Shown one piece after another: positions 7,530-17,059 of a stretch of 64,000 nucleotides of DNA. The notes beneath the pieces are model-generated. The model was given only the letters and a program-made list of their open reading frames with translations. It was not told the origin of the DNA and made no database searches. The position numbers were made by a program, and so were the translations under genes. Origin of the DNA: Solirubrobacteraceae bacterium (GTDB taxonomy: Bacteria > Actinomycetota > Thermoleophilia > Solirubrobacterales > Solirubrobacteraceae); the NCBI GenBank assembly GCA_023230855.1, contig JALNWQ010000004.1, positions 258,031-322,030 of the forward strand. The letters are read 5' to 3'. Position 1 is the first letter of the stretch, and each line of letters starts with the position of its first letter.

Positions 7530-9473
7530 GTGCGGCGACGCCCCGCGGCCTTCATCCTCCACCGGCGCTCGCCGGTGCACGCGCTCATCGACTTCGTCCT
7601 CGCGGCGGGGGCGTACTACCTCGGCTTCAAGATGCGGGTCGACGGCGAGCGCGTCGTCGACCGCTACTCCGACCTCTTCAACGAGACGTGGTACCTCGCC
7701 GCGGCCTGCGTGGTCCTCGTCGTCTGGGCGTTCGGGGGCTACCACCGCCGTTGGCGCCTGACCGACACCGGCGACGTCGTCCGCGTCGTGCAGGGCGTGA
7801 TCTTCGGGATGCTCCTGCTGTTCGGGGTCAACGAGCTGCTGCGCCCGGTCCCGGAGTTCGCCGGGAGCGGCCACGGGGTGCTGCGCGTCCCGCTCGGGGC
7901 GCTCGCGTTCGCGGTCGTGTCCGGCGTGCTGCTGCTCGTCGGGGTCCGGCTGCTCACCCGGTCGATCTACGAGCGGCGCCTGCTGTTGCGGTTCCGGTCG
8001 CGCGACGGCGGCCGCACCGTGCTCATCGTCGGCGCCGGAGACGGTGGGCGGATGGTCGCCCGCGAGATGCTGCGCAACCCCGAGCTGCGGATGCGCCCCG
8101 TCGGGTTCGTCGACGACGACCCGCAGAAGCAGCGCGCCCGGATCGACGGTGTGCGGGTGCTCGGGCCGATCGCCGATCTGCCCCGCCTGCTCGAGGAGGT
8201 CGCGCCGGACGAGGTCGTCATCGCCATCCCGTCCGCGCCCGGCACGCTGCGCGCCACCGTCCTGCGCGCCGGCCGCCGCGCCGGGGTGCCCGTCCGCACG
8301 ATGCCGACGGTGTTCGAGCTGCTGCGCGCCGGCGACGGCACCGCCGTGCGCCAGGTCCGCGACGTGCGGGTCGAGGACGTCCTCGGCCGCGAGCCGGTGC
8401 GGATGGAGCTGCACCGCGTCGGGGCGTACCTGCGCGATCTCGTCGTCCTCGTCACCGGCGCCGGCGGCTCGATCGGCAGCGAGCTCTGCCGTCAGATCGC
8501 CCGGGTCGGGCCGGCGCGGCTCGTGCTGCTCGACCACGCCGAGGACAACCTCTTCCGGATCGAGCGCGAGCTGCTCGACGTGCGCCAGACCCCCGAGTCG
8601 GTCGTGCGGTCGGTGATCGCCGACGTCAAGGACGGCGACCGGATCCGCGACGTGCTCGCCGAGCACCGGCCCGACGTCGTCTTCCACGCCGCCGCGTACA
8701 AGCACGTCGGGCTCATGGAGCAGAACCCCGTCGAGGCGGTCGGCAACAACGCGATCGCGACCCGGTCGCTCGTGCGGCTGTGCGGTGAGCAGGGCGTCGG
8801 CCGGTTCGTGCTCGTGTCGACCGACAAGGCGGTCGCGCCCGCGACCGTCATGGGCGCGAGCAAGGCGCTGGCCGAGCTGGCGGTGGAGAGCGGCTCCCAG
8901 CGCTGGCCCGACACCCGGTGGTCGTGCGTGCGGTTCGGCAACGTCCTCGGATCGAGCGGGTCGGTCGTGCCGATCTTCCAGGAGCAGATCCGCCTGGGTG
9001 GCCCGGTGACCGTCACCGATCCCGCGATGACGCGGTACTTCATGACGATCCCCGAGGCGGTGCAGCTCGTCATCCAGGCCGGGTCGTTCGGCACCGGAGG
9101 CGAGATCCTCGTCCTCGACATGGGCGACCCGGTCGGGATCATGGACCTGGCCCGCGACATGATCGAGTTGTCGGGGCTGCGGCCCGACGAGGACATCGCG
9201 ATCGAGATCGTCGGACCCCGTCCCGGCGAGAAGCTCCACGAGGAGCTCGTCAACCCGTTCGAGGTCCCCGGACCGACCGAGGCCGACCGGATCCAGCGGG
9301 CCGAGCGCCCCCGGCTGGCCCCCGACGTCGTCGAGGAGATGTTCGACCAGATCAACCTGCTGGTCCTCGACGGGGACCCGCACGGACTGGCGGCCAAGGT
9401 CGGTGAGCTGCAGGCGGCGTACGAAACGGGTGAACGGGATGGACACCCCAGCGCCTACACTGGTCCGCTATGA
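7530..9473 (+). CDS. Membrane nucleotide-sugar 4,6-dehydratase (FlaA1/CapD/PglF type)
   Basis: A 647-residue inner-membrane enzyme that probably converts UDP-GlcNAc to the 4-keto-6-deoxy sugar for amino-sugar synthesis. Four transmembrane helices fill residues 15-140. A CoA-binding-like Rossmann domain follows (VLIVGAGDGGRMVAREM, 164-180). The catalytic SDR domain starts at VTGAGGSIGSE (308-318). The active site reads VSTDKAVAPATVMGASKALAE, with Met where classical SDRs have Tyr, as is typical of the PglF/WbpM class. Its product could feed the aminotransferase at 590. The stop overlaps the next start by 4 nt (ATGA), so they are coupled. GTG start. Confidence 0.92.
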   Translation: MRRRPAAFILHRRSPVHALIDFVLAAGAYYLGFKMRVDGERVVDRYSDLFNETWYLAAACVVLVVWAFGGYHRRWRLTDTGDVVRVVQGVIFGMLLLFGVNELLRPVPEFAGSGHGVLRVPLGALAFAVVSGVLLLVGVRLLTRSIYERRLLLRFRSRDGGRTVLIVGAGDGGRMVAREMLRNPELRMRPVGFVDDDPQKQRARIDGVRVLGPIADLPRLLEEVAPDEVVIAIPSAPGTLRATVLRAGRRAGVPVRTMPTVFELLRAGDGTAVRQVRDVRVEDVLGREPVRMELHRVGAYLRDLVVLVTGAGGSIGSELCRQIARVGPARLVLLDHAEDNLFRIERELLDVRQTPESVVRSVIADVKDGDRIRDVLAEHRPDVVFHAAAYKHVGLMEQNPVEAVGNNAIATRSLVRLCGEQGVGRFVLVSTDKAVAPATVMGASKALAELAVESGSQRWPDTRWSCVRFGNVLGSSGSVVPIFQEQIRLGGPVTVTDPAMTRYFMTIPEAVQLVIQAGSFGTGGEILVLDMGDPVGIMDLARDMIELSGLRPDEDIAIEIVGPRPGEKLHEELVNPFEVPGPTEADRIQRAERPRLAPDVVEEMFDQINLLVLDGDPHGLAAKVGELQAAYETGERDGHPSAYTGPL

Positions 9474-10708
9474 CCTTCGGGGTCCTGCCGTCGGCGGCCA
9501 GCTTCGCCAGCAATTTCGACGTGATCGGCCCCTACGTCGGGTTCGTCTCGATCATCGGCGTCGTCGCCATGGGCATCCTCGTCTTCGCCCAGGGACGCGA
9601 GCTCCAACGGCTGCGGGAGTGGGTCGGCACCGCGCCGGAGCGCCTCGCCGAGCTCGAGCAGCGCGTCGCGTCCGGGGCGGCGTCGCCACCGCCGCGCAAC
9701 GTCCAGGCCGGCCCGCCGCGCCCGGCCGTCCCGCCCGGCCGCCCGGTCGGGTCGCCCCCCGGGGCGCCGCCCCGCCCGGTGGCGCCCGCGACCACCGCCA
9801 GCGCGGCCGCGGCGACCGCCGCGGCGGCATCGGCCGCGGCCGTCCGGGCATCCGGGACCGGGCCGGCGCAGCTCGGCGCCGGCACCGGACCCGCCACGGC
9901 GGTCAACGGCCCGCCCCGGCCGACGCCGCCGGGCGCGCAGGGCCCCGCCGGCGCGACCGGCGACGGCGGAGCGTCGCGCCCGACCCCGCCGACGCCGCCC
10001 GCCCCGGCGACCGCGGCCGCGCTCGCCGCATCGACGCAACGCGAGCGCCAGGCCCACGCCGAGGCCGCGATGGGCTCGTCCGGCGGCGGACCGTCGATCC
10101 CGCAGGCGTTCGGCGTCGCGACCGTGCTCTGCGTCGTCATCGCCGCGCTGCTCTTCGCGCTCGGCATCATCGGCGGTGGCGAGGGCAACCCCGTCGCGGC
10201 CGACAACCGGCAGGCCGAGGTCGAGGTCGAGAAGGAGCGCAAGGCACCGCCCTATTCCGCCGCGTCGACACGTGTCGCGGTGCTCAACGGCTCCGGGGAG
10301 TCGGGCCTGGCCAAGGGCGCCAGCACGTCGCTGGAGAACGCCCGGTTCACGACGGAGTTCGCGGACTACACCGAGAACGGGGTCCGGGCGCCCCAGTCCC
10401 AGACGACCGTCGCGTACCGCAGCGGTGGCGGCAATAAGGCCGCGGCGACCGACATCGCCAAGCTCCTGAAGATCCAGGCGTCGGCGGTCAAGCCGATGAG
10501 CTCCACGATCCGGTCGGCCGCGCAGGGCAACCCGCAGATCGTCGTCGTGCTCGGCAGCGACTACGCGACCCGCCAGGGCGTCGCCCCCGCCGACCAGAGC
10601 GGGGTTCCGCCGGAGCAGCAGTCGACGAGCGGCACCGGCGCCACCGGCAGCGCGACCACCGATCCGGGCACGACCCCGGACGCCGGGATCGCCGCTCCCA
10701 ACCCGTAG
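9470..10708 (+). CDS. LytR_C-domain membrane protein
   Basis: A 412-residue protein with a transmembrane segment at about 24-40 (VSIIGVVAMGILVFAQG), a short basic coiled stretch, a 130-residue Pro/Ala-rich linker and a second segment near 208-232 (FGVATVLCVVIAALLFALGI). A LytR C-terminal domain follows at about 265-365, starting STRVAVLNGSGESGLAKGAS. LytR_C accompanies LytR-CpsA-Psr enzymes that attach glycans to peptidoglycan, but the catalytic LCP domain is absent here. It is therefore more likely an accessory or wall-sensing partner. It is coupled by a 4-nt overlap to the dehydratase gene. Ends in a Thr/Gly-rich tail. Confidence 0.8.
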   Translation: MTFGVLPSAASFASNFDVIGPYVGFVSIIGVVAMGILVFAQGRELQRLREWVGTAPERLAELEQRVASGAASPPPRNVQAGPPRPAVPPGRPVGSPPGAPPRPVAPATTASAAAATAAAASAAAVRASGTGPAQLGAGTGPATAVNGPPRPTPPGAQGPAGATGDGGASRPTPPTPPAPATAAALAASTQRERQAHAEAAMGSSGGGPSIPQAFGVATVLCVVIAALLFALGIIGGGEGNPVAADNRQAEVEVEKERKAPPYSAASTRVAVLNGSGESGLAKGASTSLENARFTTEFADYTENGVRAPQSQTTVAYRSGGGNKAAATDIAKLLKIQASAVKPMSSTIRSAAQGNPQIVVVLGSDYATRQGVAPADQSGVPPEQQSTSGTGATGSATTDPGTTPDAGIAAPNP

Positions 10709-10742
10709 CCACGACCCGCACGGCCCGCCGCGACCACGCGAC

Positions 10743-10763
10743 CCACGACGCCGGTCGTCGTGG
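10743..10763. terminator. Hairpin after the LytR_C gene
   Basis: Arms CCACGACG and CGTCGTGG (8 bp, perfect) around a 5-nt loop, 34 nt past the stop codon. There is no U-tract, as is common in high-GC actinobacteria. Confidence 0.45.
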
Positions 10764-10901
10764 TCACGGGTCGGCGGCGCTCCCGGGCGCGTCATCCGGC
10801 AGGATCCGGACCGCCCGCGGCGAACCCCGCCCGCAGCGTCGCATGCTCCTGCCCGCACGTCACGGCCGTCACGGCCGCCACCACGCCCCCGCGAGGGTCC
10901 C

Positions 10902-12812
10902 GTGAGCGCCGGTCGAGCGGGGTCCCCGGCCGCCCCGACGCCGACCGACGCCGGCCCGGCGAGCCGGGTGGCGCTCGTCGCGTTCGTCCTGCTCGTCGTC
11001 GCGACCGGCGGGGCGTTCGTCCTGGCGCACGAGCTGAAGAGCGCCCCCCCGCTGATCCAGAAGATCACCCACCGAGGCAGCGTGTCGCCCAACGGGGACG
11101 GGCGTCAGGAGGAGATGGCGTTCGGGTTGACGCTCAAGCGCACCAACCGCGTGACGCTCGAGATCGTCGACCGCGACGGTCGGACCGTCGACACGATCCT
11201 GCGCGACGTCGAAGCCCGCGCGTACCGTCGCGTCCGCGCCACCTGGTCGGCCCGCCGCGAGGACGGTCGGCCGTTCCCCGACGGCAGCTACCGCCTGAAG
11301 ATCGTCCTGCCCGACGAGGGCCGCAGCGTCGTCCACACGACGTCGTTCGCGCTGTCGACGTCGCCGCCGCGCCCCCGGGTGCTGCGGGTGGGACCGACGT
11401 CCGCCGCGGCGCGCAACGGGGGGCCGCTGATCATGCCCACCGCCGGAGGCCGACCCGCCGAGGCCACGGTGCGCCTGCGCGGCTGGCGACCGACCGCCCG
11501 CGTGGTGCGGGTGTCGCCGCGGCCGATGACGATCGTCCGTCGGCTGCCGGTGACCGACGTCGTCCGCACCGCCCGCGGCGCCGGCAAGGAGCCGCACGGC
11601 GAGCGTCGCGCCCTGGAGGGCAAGGTCGCGTGGGACGGCACGATCGACGGTCGGCCCGCGCCGGCCGGCACGTACGTCATCCAGGTGTGCGTGCGCAACC
11701 TCGCCGAGGTCGAGGGGTGCGGTCCGACCGCGCGCGGCCCGCGCGGCCTGCCGGTCCCCGACGCCGACGGCCGGTTCGCCGGGCGGGGCGGGATCACCGT
11801 GCGCGACCTGGCGGTGCAGGTCAAGCCGGGTCCGGTGAAGGCCGGCAACCGGATGACGTTCTTCGTCGACGCCCGCGGCGCGCGCTACCGGTGGACGCTG
11901 CGGCGGGTCGGAGCCCGGGCGGCGGTCGACCGCGGCACGAGCGACGAGCCGGTGCTCAAGGTCGACGGGCGCAGCGCCCGCGGGGCGGCGTACCTCCTCG
12001 ACGTCTCCACCGCCGACGGCGCCCGCATCACGGTCCCGGCGATGACGAACGACCGCGACGAGCAGCCGGTGCTCGTCGTCCTGCCCGCCGTCACCTGGCA
12101 GGGCGCCAACCCGCTCGACGACGACGGCGACGGGCTGCCCGACGGGCTCGGCGGAGGAACGACGTCGAGGATCCGCGCGCTGCGGGTCCTCAACGGCCTG
12201 CCGCGCGGGTTCAACCGCCGCGAGAAGCCGGTGCTCGAGTGGCTGGCCCGCAAGCGCAAGCGGTTCGAGATCACCACCGACCTGGCGCTCGCGCTCGGGG
12301 AGGGGCCCACCATCGACGGGCGGCGCGGCGTGCTCCTCGTCGGGGAGCACCGGTGGGTCGTGCCCGCCGTCGGCGCGGCGCTGCGCCGGTTCGTGCGCAC
12401 CGGCGGCTCGGTCGCGGCGCTCGAGCCCACCGGCCTGCACCGCAGCGTCAAGCTCCGCGGGCCGCGCCTCGTCGAGCCGGGAGAGTTCGACCCGACGGAC
12501 GCGCTCGGCGTCACGAGCGCCGGCGCCGTCCGGCTCGACGGGGCGCTGCAGATCGACGGCGACGAGGTCGGCATCTTCCGCGGCACCGACGGCCGGTTCG
12601 ACGGCTACCGGGTCGGCTGGCCGGTGGAGGGTCGCGAGCCCGGCGAGCGGGTGGCGGGCGCGGTGGACGGCGAGGGGCGCGTCATCATCGCCGCGCACCG
12701 CGTCGGCCGCGGCCTGGCGATCCGCACCGGGCTGCCGGAGCTGGCGCGCCGACTGGACGACGACGACACCGACGAGCTGCTGGACAGCGTATGGCGACGA
12801 CTCTCGCGCTGA
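10902..12812 (+). CDS. Membrane-anchored protein with FlgD-Ig-like domain
   Basis: A 636-residue protein with one N-terminal transmembrane segment (about 24-44, VALVAFVLLVVATGGAFVL), so the rest faces outward. Residues 50-150 resemble a FlgD immunoglobulin-like domain: SPNGDGRQEEMAFGLTLKRTNRVTLEIVDRDG and then FPDGSYRLKIVLPDEG. Two more beta-rich repeats follow, one with PAPAGTYVIQVCVRN. The last third (about 400-620) has an alpha/beta pattern (GRRGVLLVGEHRWVVPAVGAALRRFVRTGGSVAALE). That is reminiscent of glutamine-amidotransferase-like folds of the N,N-dimethylformamidase large-subunit type, without visible catalytic residues. GTG start. It overlaps the O-antigen ligase gene by 22 nt, implying obligate co-expression. 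The function is unknown; a surface-glycan role is inferred from context. Confidence 0.75.
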   Translation: MSAGRAGSPAAPTPTDAGPASRVALVAFVLLVVATGGAFVLAHELKSAPPLIQKITHRGSVSPNGDGRQEEMAFGLTLKRTNRVTLEIVDRDGRTVDTILRDVEARAYRRVRATWSARREDGRPFPDGSYRLKIVLPDEGRSVVHTTSFALSTSPPRPRVLRVGPTSAAARNGGPLIMPTAGGRPAEATVRLRGWRPTARVVRVSPRPMTIVRRLPVTDVVRTARGAGKEPHGERRALEGKVAWDGTIDGRPAPAGTYVIQVCVRNLAEVEGCGPTARGPRGLPVPDADGRFAGRGGITVRDLAVQVKPGPVKAGNRMTFFVDARGARYRWTLRRVGARAAVDRGTSDEPVLKVDGRSARGAAYLLDVSTADGARITVPAMTNDRDEQPVLVVLPAVTWQGANPLDDDGDGLPDGLGGGTTSRIRALRVLNGLPRGFNRREKPVLEWLARKRKRFEITTDLALALGEGPTIDGRRGVLLVGEHRWVVPAVGAALRRFVRTGGSVAALEPTGLHRSVKLRGPRLVEPGEFDPTDALGVTSAGAVRLDGALQIDGDEVGIFRGTDGRFDGYRVGWPVEGREPGERVAGAVDGEGRVIIAAHRVGRGLAIRTGLPELARRLDDDDTDELLDSVWRRLSR

Positions 12813-14257
12813 CCGCGATCACCGCGGCGGTGGCCCTGGCCCTGCTCCTGCGGACCCCCGCGGCGAAGGCCGGGGCGATGGCGATCGCGCTGCTCGGCAC
12901 CCCGGTCATCCTCCTCGGCGAGATCTGGGACAGCGGCGCGATCGAGCGCCTGCGCGATCGTCCGCTCGTGTTCGTGGCGCTGCTCGCCGGCGGCGTGGCG
13001 GTGGTCCTCGCCGGGTCGGTGCTCGTGCGACGCCGCCCGGGGTGGCTGCCGCTCGTCGTCGCCGCGGCGCTGCCGTTCCGGATCCCGATCGACGTCGGCG
13101 ACACCCAGCCGGTCAACCTCCTGCTGCCGCTGTACGTCGTCATCGGGGCGGCCGCCGTCGCGTGGGCGTGGGAGCGGCTCCGCGAGGAGACCGCCCGCGA
13201 CGTCGCCGACCCGCGACCGGTCGCCGTCGAGGTCGTGCTGCTGCTCGGCGTCGTCCTGTACGCCGTGCAGAGCGAGTGGTCGGTCGACCAGGGCAAGGCG
13301 ATCGAGCAGATCGCGTTCTTCTACATGCCGTTCGCGATGCTCTACGTCGTGCTGCGCAGCGTCGCGTGGACGACGGTCCTCGCCACCCGGGCGCTCGTCG
13401 TGTCGGCCGGGGTCGCCCTCGTGCTCGCCGCCGTCGGGTTCTACGAGTACGCCACCCGCACGGTGCTGCTCAACCCGAAGATCATCGCGTCGAACCAGAT
13501 CGAGGACACGTTCCGCGTCAACTCGTTGTTCTTCGATCCCAACATCTACGGCCGGTTCCTCGTCCTCGTCATGCTGGGCCTCGCCGCCTGGCTGCTGTGG
13601 AGCCGGGTCCCGCGGACCGTCGCGATCCTCGGCGGGGTCCTCGTCGTGCTGTGGGCGGCGCTCGTCATCACGTACTCGCAGACGAGCTTCGTCGCGTTGC
13701 TCGGGGGCCTGGCGATCCTCGGCGGCCTGCGGTGGGGCCCGTGGCGGGCGCTCGCGACCGCGGTCGTCGCCCTCGCGATCGGCCTCACCGTCCTGCTGGC
13801 GACGTCTCCGGACCTGGACGACGCGACGTCCGGGCGGGTCGAGCTCATCAGCGGCGGGATCGGCGTGTTCGCCGACCATCCCGTCAAGGGCGTCGGGTCG
13901 GGCGGGTTCGAGCGGGCCTACCGCGACGCGGAGCGCACCGGAGGCCGCGACGCCGTCGCCGCGTCGCACACGATCCCGGTGACCGTCGCCGCCGAGCAGG
14001 GGCTCATCGGCCTCGGCGCGTACCTCCTGCTCATCGTGCTGCTCGTCCGGCGGCTCATCCGCGACGCGGAGCGCTCCGCGGCCCGTGCGGGCGCGGTCGC
14101 GATGACCGTCGCGCTCGTCGTGCACACGCTCGGGTACGCGTCGTTCCTCGAGGACCCGGCGCTGTGGGTCCTCGTCGCGGTGGGGCTGGGCCTGGCCGGG
14201 GCGGGGCGGCCACGGCAGCCGTCGCGGCGGGCGCGTCCGACCGCCCCGACGGCGTGA
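12791..14257 (+). CDS. O-antigen ligase-family membrane protein
   Basis: A 488-residue polytopic protein with roughly eleven transmembrane segments, of the WaaL/RfaL (O-antigen_lig) family, which joins lipid-linked glycan to an acceptor or polymerises repeats outside the membrane. Typical is the large outward loop after residue 215 (EYATRTVLLNPKIIASNQIEDTFRVNSLFFDPNIYGRF) and the late GVGSGGFERAYRD and AASHTIPVTVAAEQGLIGLGAYL motifs with the conserved His near residue 396. ATG at 12791 lies inside the preceding gene, and its stop overlaps the next GTG (GTGA), so three genes form one translational unit. Actinobacteria lack LPS, so the acceptor here is probably wall or lipid-carrier glycan. Confidence 0.85.
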   Translation: MATTLALTAITAAVALALLLRTPAAKAGAMAIALLGTPVILLGEIWDSGAIERLRDRPLVFVALLAGGVAVVLAGSVLVRRRPGWLPLVVAAALPFRIPIDVGDTQPVNLLLPLYVVIGAAAVAWAWERLREETARDVADPRPVAVEVVLLLGVVLYAVQSEWSVDQGKAIEQIAFFYMPFAMLYVVLRSVAWTTVLATRALVVSAGVALVLAAVGFYEYATRTVLLNPKIIASNQIEDTFRVNSLFFDPNIYGRFLVLVMLGLAAWLLWSRVPRTVAILGGVLVVLWAALVITYSQTSFVALLGGLAILGGLRWGPWRALATAVVALAIGLTVLLATSPDLDDATSGRVELISGGIGVFADHPVKGVGSGGFERAYRDAERTGGRDAVAASHTIPVTVAAEQGLIGLGAYLLLIVLLVRRLIRDAERSAARAGAVAMTVALVVHTLGYASFLEDPALWVLVAVGLGLAGAGRPRQPSRRARPTAPTA

Positions 14258-15855
14258 TCACGGACCGCCGGACCGAGTGGGCGGTCCTCGCCCTGGGCCT
14301 GGCGCTCGCCGTCGCGGCGTGGGCGGCCTGGCCGGGCGCGGGGAACTACGACTCGGTGCTCAACCTCGTCTGGGCCCGTGAGGTCCTCGACGGTGGGGCG
14401 CCCGGGTTCGAGGCGTACGCGGCGTCGACGCCGCACCCGCTGTGGCTCGCGATCGGCCTGCCGACCGTCGCCCTCTTCGGCGACGACGGCGACCGGGTCC
14501 TCGTCCTCCTCAGCGCGCTGGCGCTCCCGGTGCTCGCCGCGGCCGCCGTGCGGCTGGGCCGCCTCGCCGGCGAGGCGGTCGCGACGCCCGACCGGGCCGC
14601 CCGCACCGGGGCCGCGGTCGGCCTGCTCGCGGGCCTGCTCGTCCTGTCGAGCGTCGCGCTGCTCCTGCTCGCCGCGCGCGGCTACCTCGACGTGCCGTTC
14701 CTCGCGCTCGTGGCGTGGGCCGCGGTCTGGATCGCGCGGGGACCGTCGTCGGCCACCGCCCGCTGGGGCGCGGCGGGACTGCTGCTCCTCGCCGGCCTGC
14801 TGCGCCCCGAGGCGTGGCTCCTCGCCGGCCTGCACTGGCTGTGGTGCTGCCGGTCCGACGCGTCGTCGCCGACGCACGACGGCGCGGAGCGCGCCCCGGG
14901 CCGCGGGCGCGGCGCGGTCGCCCGGACCACCGCCGGCGTCCTGCGCGGCGCCCGCACCCGCGCGGGGCTCCTCCACCTGGGGATCGTCGCCGCGGCGCCG
15001 GGGCTGTGGATGCTCGTCGACCTCGTCGTCACCGGCGACCCCTTGCACTCGCTCACCGCGACGAGCGCGCTCGCCGACGCGCTCGGCCGCGAGCGGGGGA
15101 TCGTCGCCGCGCCGCGGCTGCTCGTCACCCAGACCGTCGACCAGGCCCGCGCGCCGATCGTGCCGGCCGGGGTCGCGGGCCTCGCGGTGCTCCTGCTCGG
15201 TCACCGGATCGGGCTGCGTCGCCCGCCCGGACGGGTCGCGGCCGTCCTCGCCGCGCTGACCGTCGCCGGCGGGGCGACGTTCCTCGCCGCCGGGGTGGCG
15301 GGCCTGTCGCTCATCCCGCGGTACCTCACCGTTCCCGTCGTCGCGCTCACGATCCTCGCGGCGCTCGCCGCCGGCGGGTGGATCGGCCTGCCCGACGGGC
15401 ACCGGTGGCGGCGCCCGTGGGCGATCGTCGTGCTGCTCGGCGCGGTCGTCGGGGTCGGCGGCTACGTCGCGCTCAAGGGCGACACGTTCTCGCGCGTGCG
15501 GACCGAGCTGCGGTTCCTCGCCGACGCCCGGACCGACGTGCGCGACCTCGTCGACGATCCGGCGGTGCGTCGGGCGGCCCGCTGCGGCCCGGTGTCGCTG
15601 CCGACCTACCGGCTCGTGCCGGAGATCCGCCTGCGGCTCGACGTCGACGGCGACCGCGTGCTCGCCCGCAGCGACCCGCGCGCCGCGCGGCTCGGGGTCA
15701 CGCGGTCCGGGGTGGCGATCGTCGTCGACGAGGGCAAGCCGGCCCGACGCTACGGGCGCGCCGACGGCGTCCCGCGCTCCACGCAGCCCGCCCCCGCCGG
15801 GTTCCGGCCGATCGCGCGCCGGGGGCCGTTCGTCGCCTGGGCGCGGTGCCCGTAG
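14254..15855 (+). CDS. GT-C-like integral membrane protein (possible polyprenyl-phosphate sugar transferase)
   Basis: A 533-residue protein with ten or so hydrophobic helices. WPGAGNYDSVLNLVWAREVLDGGAPGF near residue 27 has an acidic residue in the first outer loop, as in GT-C enzymes that use polyprenyl-phosphate sugars. ARGYLDVPFLALVAWAAV and LLLAGLLRPEAWLLAGLHWLW (around 150-200) are the usual membrane motifs. The last 130 residues form a soluble outer domain. No subfamily can be assigned from sequence alone. The GTG at 14254 overlaps the ligase stop by 4 nt. As the third member of the FlgD-Ig/ligase unit it probably decorates the same glycan. Confidence 0.68.
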   Translation: MITDRRTEWAVLALGLALAVAAWAAWPGAGNYDSVLNLVWAREVLDGGAPGFEAYAASTPHPLWLAIGLPTVALFGDDGDRVLVLLSALALPVLAAAAVRLGRLAGEAVATPDRAARTGAAVGLLAGLLVLSSVALLLLAARGYLDVPFLALVAWAAVWIARGPSSATARWGAAGLLLLAGLLRPEAWLLAGLHWLWCCRSDASSPTHDGAERAPGRGRGAVARTTAGVLRGARTRAGLLHLGIVAAAPGLWMLVDLVVTGDPLHSLTATSALADALGRERGIVAAPRLLVTQTVDQARAPIVPAGVAGLAVLLLGHRIGLRRPPGRVAAVLAALTVAGGATFLAAGVAGLSLIPRYLTVPVVALTILAALAAGGWIGLPDGHRWRRPWAIVVLLGAVVGVGGYVALKGDTFSRVRTELRFLADARTDVRDLVDDPAVRRAARCGPVSLPTYRLVPEIRLRLDVDGDRVLARSDPRAARLGVTRSGVAIVVDEGKPARRYGRADGVPRSTQPAPAGFRPIARRGPFVAWARCP

Positions 15856-15865
15856 CGGGGGTCGG

Positions 15866-16918
15866 TCAGCCGGCGTCGAGGCCCATCGCGCGCAGCCGCT
15901 CCCGCAGCGGGGCGTTCTGCTGCGCGGCGGTCTGCGCCAGCGCCCACGCCCGCAGCTCGAGGTCGGGGGCGGTGCGGCGCCCGGACTCCGCCTGCACCGC
16001 GGCCGCGAACGCGTCGACGTCGGGGGCGACGACGACCGCCCGGTCCCACGTGCGCACCCCGGCCAGGTCGGGCACGACGGTCAGGCGCCCCAGCCGCGCG
16101 GTCTTGAGGATCCGGTAGGGCAGCCCGGCGTCGTTGAACGGGTCGAGCCGGAACGGCAGCAGCCCGACGTCGGTCAACCGCATGAGCTCCGCCACCGCGG
16201 CGTCGGGGAGCGACCCGAGGAAGGCGAACGGCGCGTGGTCGCGGCACCAGGCGAAGTCCGCGTCGCCGGCGCACTCGTCCGCGTGGAGCTCGCCGACGAG
16301 CAGCAGCTGCAGGTCGGGCAGCCGCTCGCCCAGGCCGCGCAGCAACGCCCAGTCGGTCCGCCGGCCCAGGTGGCCCAGGGTGAGCGCGACCGTGCCGACG
16401 GTCGGCTCGGGCGCGGGGAACGAGTCCGCCGCCAGCGGGCTCAGCACCACCGGACGCCCCTGGCCCTCGGCGAGCTCGGCGAGCCGCACGCTCGACGCGA
16501 TCGTCAGCGACGACTGCGACAACGCCCGCAGGTGCAGCTGCTCCAGCCGTCGCCGGGCGTCCGGTCCCGCGTCGCCGGCGGCCTCGTAGCGGTCCCACCG
16601 CCAGTACCACAGCTCGGCGTTCGTCCGGGTGCGCAACAGCGCGGCCACCGGCTCCTGCACGGCGTGGAAGAGCACGACGACCTTCGGCGTCCGGCCCTGG
16701 GCGGCGAGCCGGCGCAGGAGCACCGACGCCTGGCGGCGCGCGACGGTCGCGGCCCCGGCCGCGGGCAGCCGCAGCGCCGCGCCGTAGCCGGGCCGCGGCG
16801 GGTCGACCGCGACGACGTCCTCGCCCCGCAGCAGATCCTCGGCCTGGTCGCGGAGGATGAACCGGTCGAGGGGCCGCGGCAGCAGCAGCACGCACGCGGG
16901 TCGCAGGTCGTCGCTCAC
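15866..16918 (-). CDS. Glycosyltransferase, GT-B fold (GT4/GT1-like)
   Basis: A 350-residue cytoplasmic glycosyltransferase. The N-half has VCVLLLPRP-type beta strands and KVVVLFHAVQEPVAALLRTRTNAELWYWRWD. The C-half has GTVALTLGHLGRRTDWALL, LLVGELH and the donor-site stretch VGLLPFRLDPFNDAGLPYRILKTARLGRLTVV (about 240-275), in which an acidic residue followed by a small-residue run replaces the classical EGxxxxxxE motif. GTG start at 16918 with a TANNNT box at 8 nt. Its 3' end faces the glycan operon (convergent at 15855). Donor and acceptor are unknown. Confidence 0.8.
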   Translation of the reverse strand: MSDDLRPACVLLLPRPLDRFILRDQAEDLLRGEDVVAVDPPRPGYGAALRLPAAGAATVARRQASVLLRRLAAQGRTPKVVVLFHAVQEPVAALLRTRTNAELWYWRWDRYEAAGDAGPDARRRLEQLHLRALSQSSLTIASSVRLAELAEGQGRPVVLSPLAADSFPAPEPTVGTVALTLGHLGRRTDWALLRGLGERLPDLQLLLVGELHADECAGDADFAWCRDHAPFAFLGSLPDAAVAELMRLTDVGLLPFRLDPFNDAGLPYRILKTARLGRLTVVPDLAGVRTWDRAVVVAPDVDAFAAAVQAESGRRTAPDLELRAWALAQTAAQQNAPLRERLRAMGLDAG

Positions 16919-16926
16919 GGTCGCCG

Positions 16927-16932
16927 AGGCTA
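16927..16932 (-). promoter_or_regulatory. -10 box, probable leaderless promoter of the GT gene
   Basis: Minus-strand TAGCCT, 8 nt before the GTG at 16918. The hexamer and distance are identical to those of uppP. Confidence 0.45.
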
Positions 16933-17059
16933 CGCGATCACCCGGTCCGGGCGGTGGCGCGGATCACCCGTCGAGGGGGTCGCGGCCCCGACCCGGACGC
17001 GTAGGCTCGCCCCATCGCGTCCTGCTGATGACGCGATCATCCACCCCCGAGGAGCACAC

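Noticed and set aside
7299..9446. A 715-codon minus-strand frame opposite the membrane dehydratase
   Set aside because: Low-complexity His/Asp/Arg translation with no domain; the plus strand holds a clear SDR enzyme.
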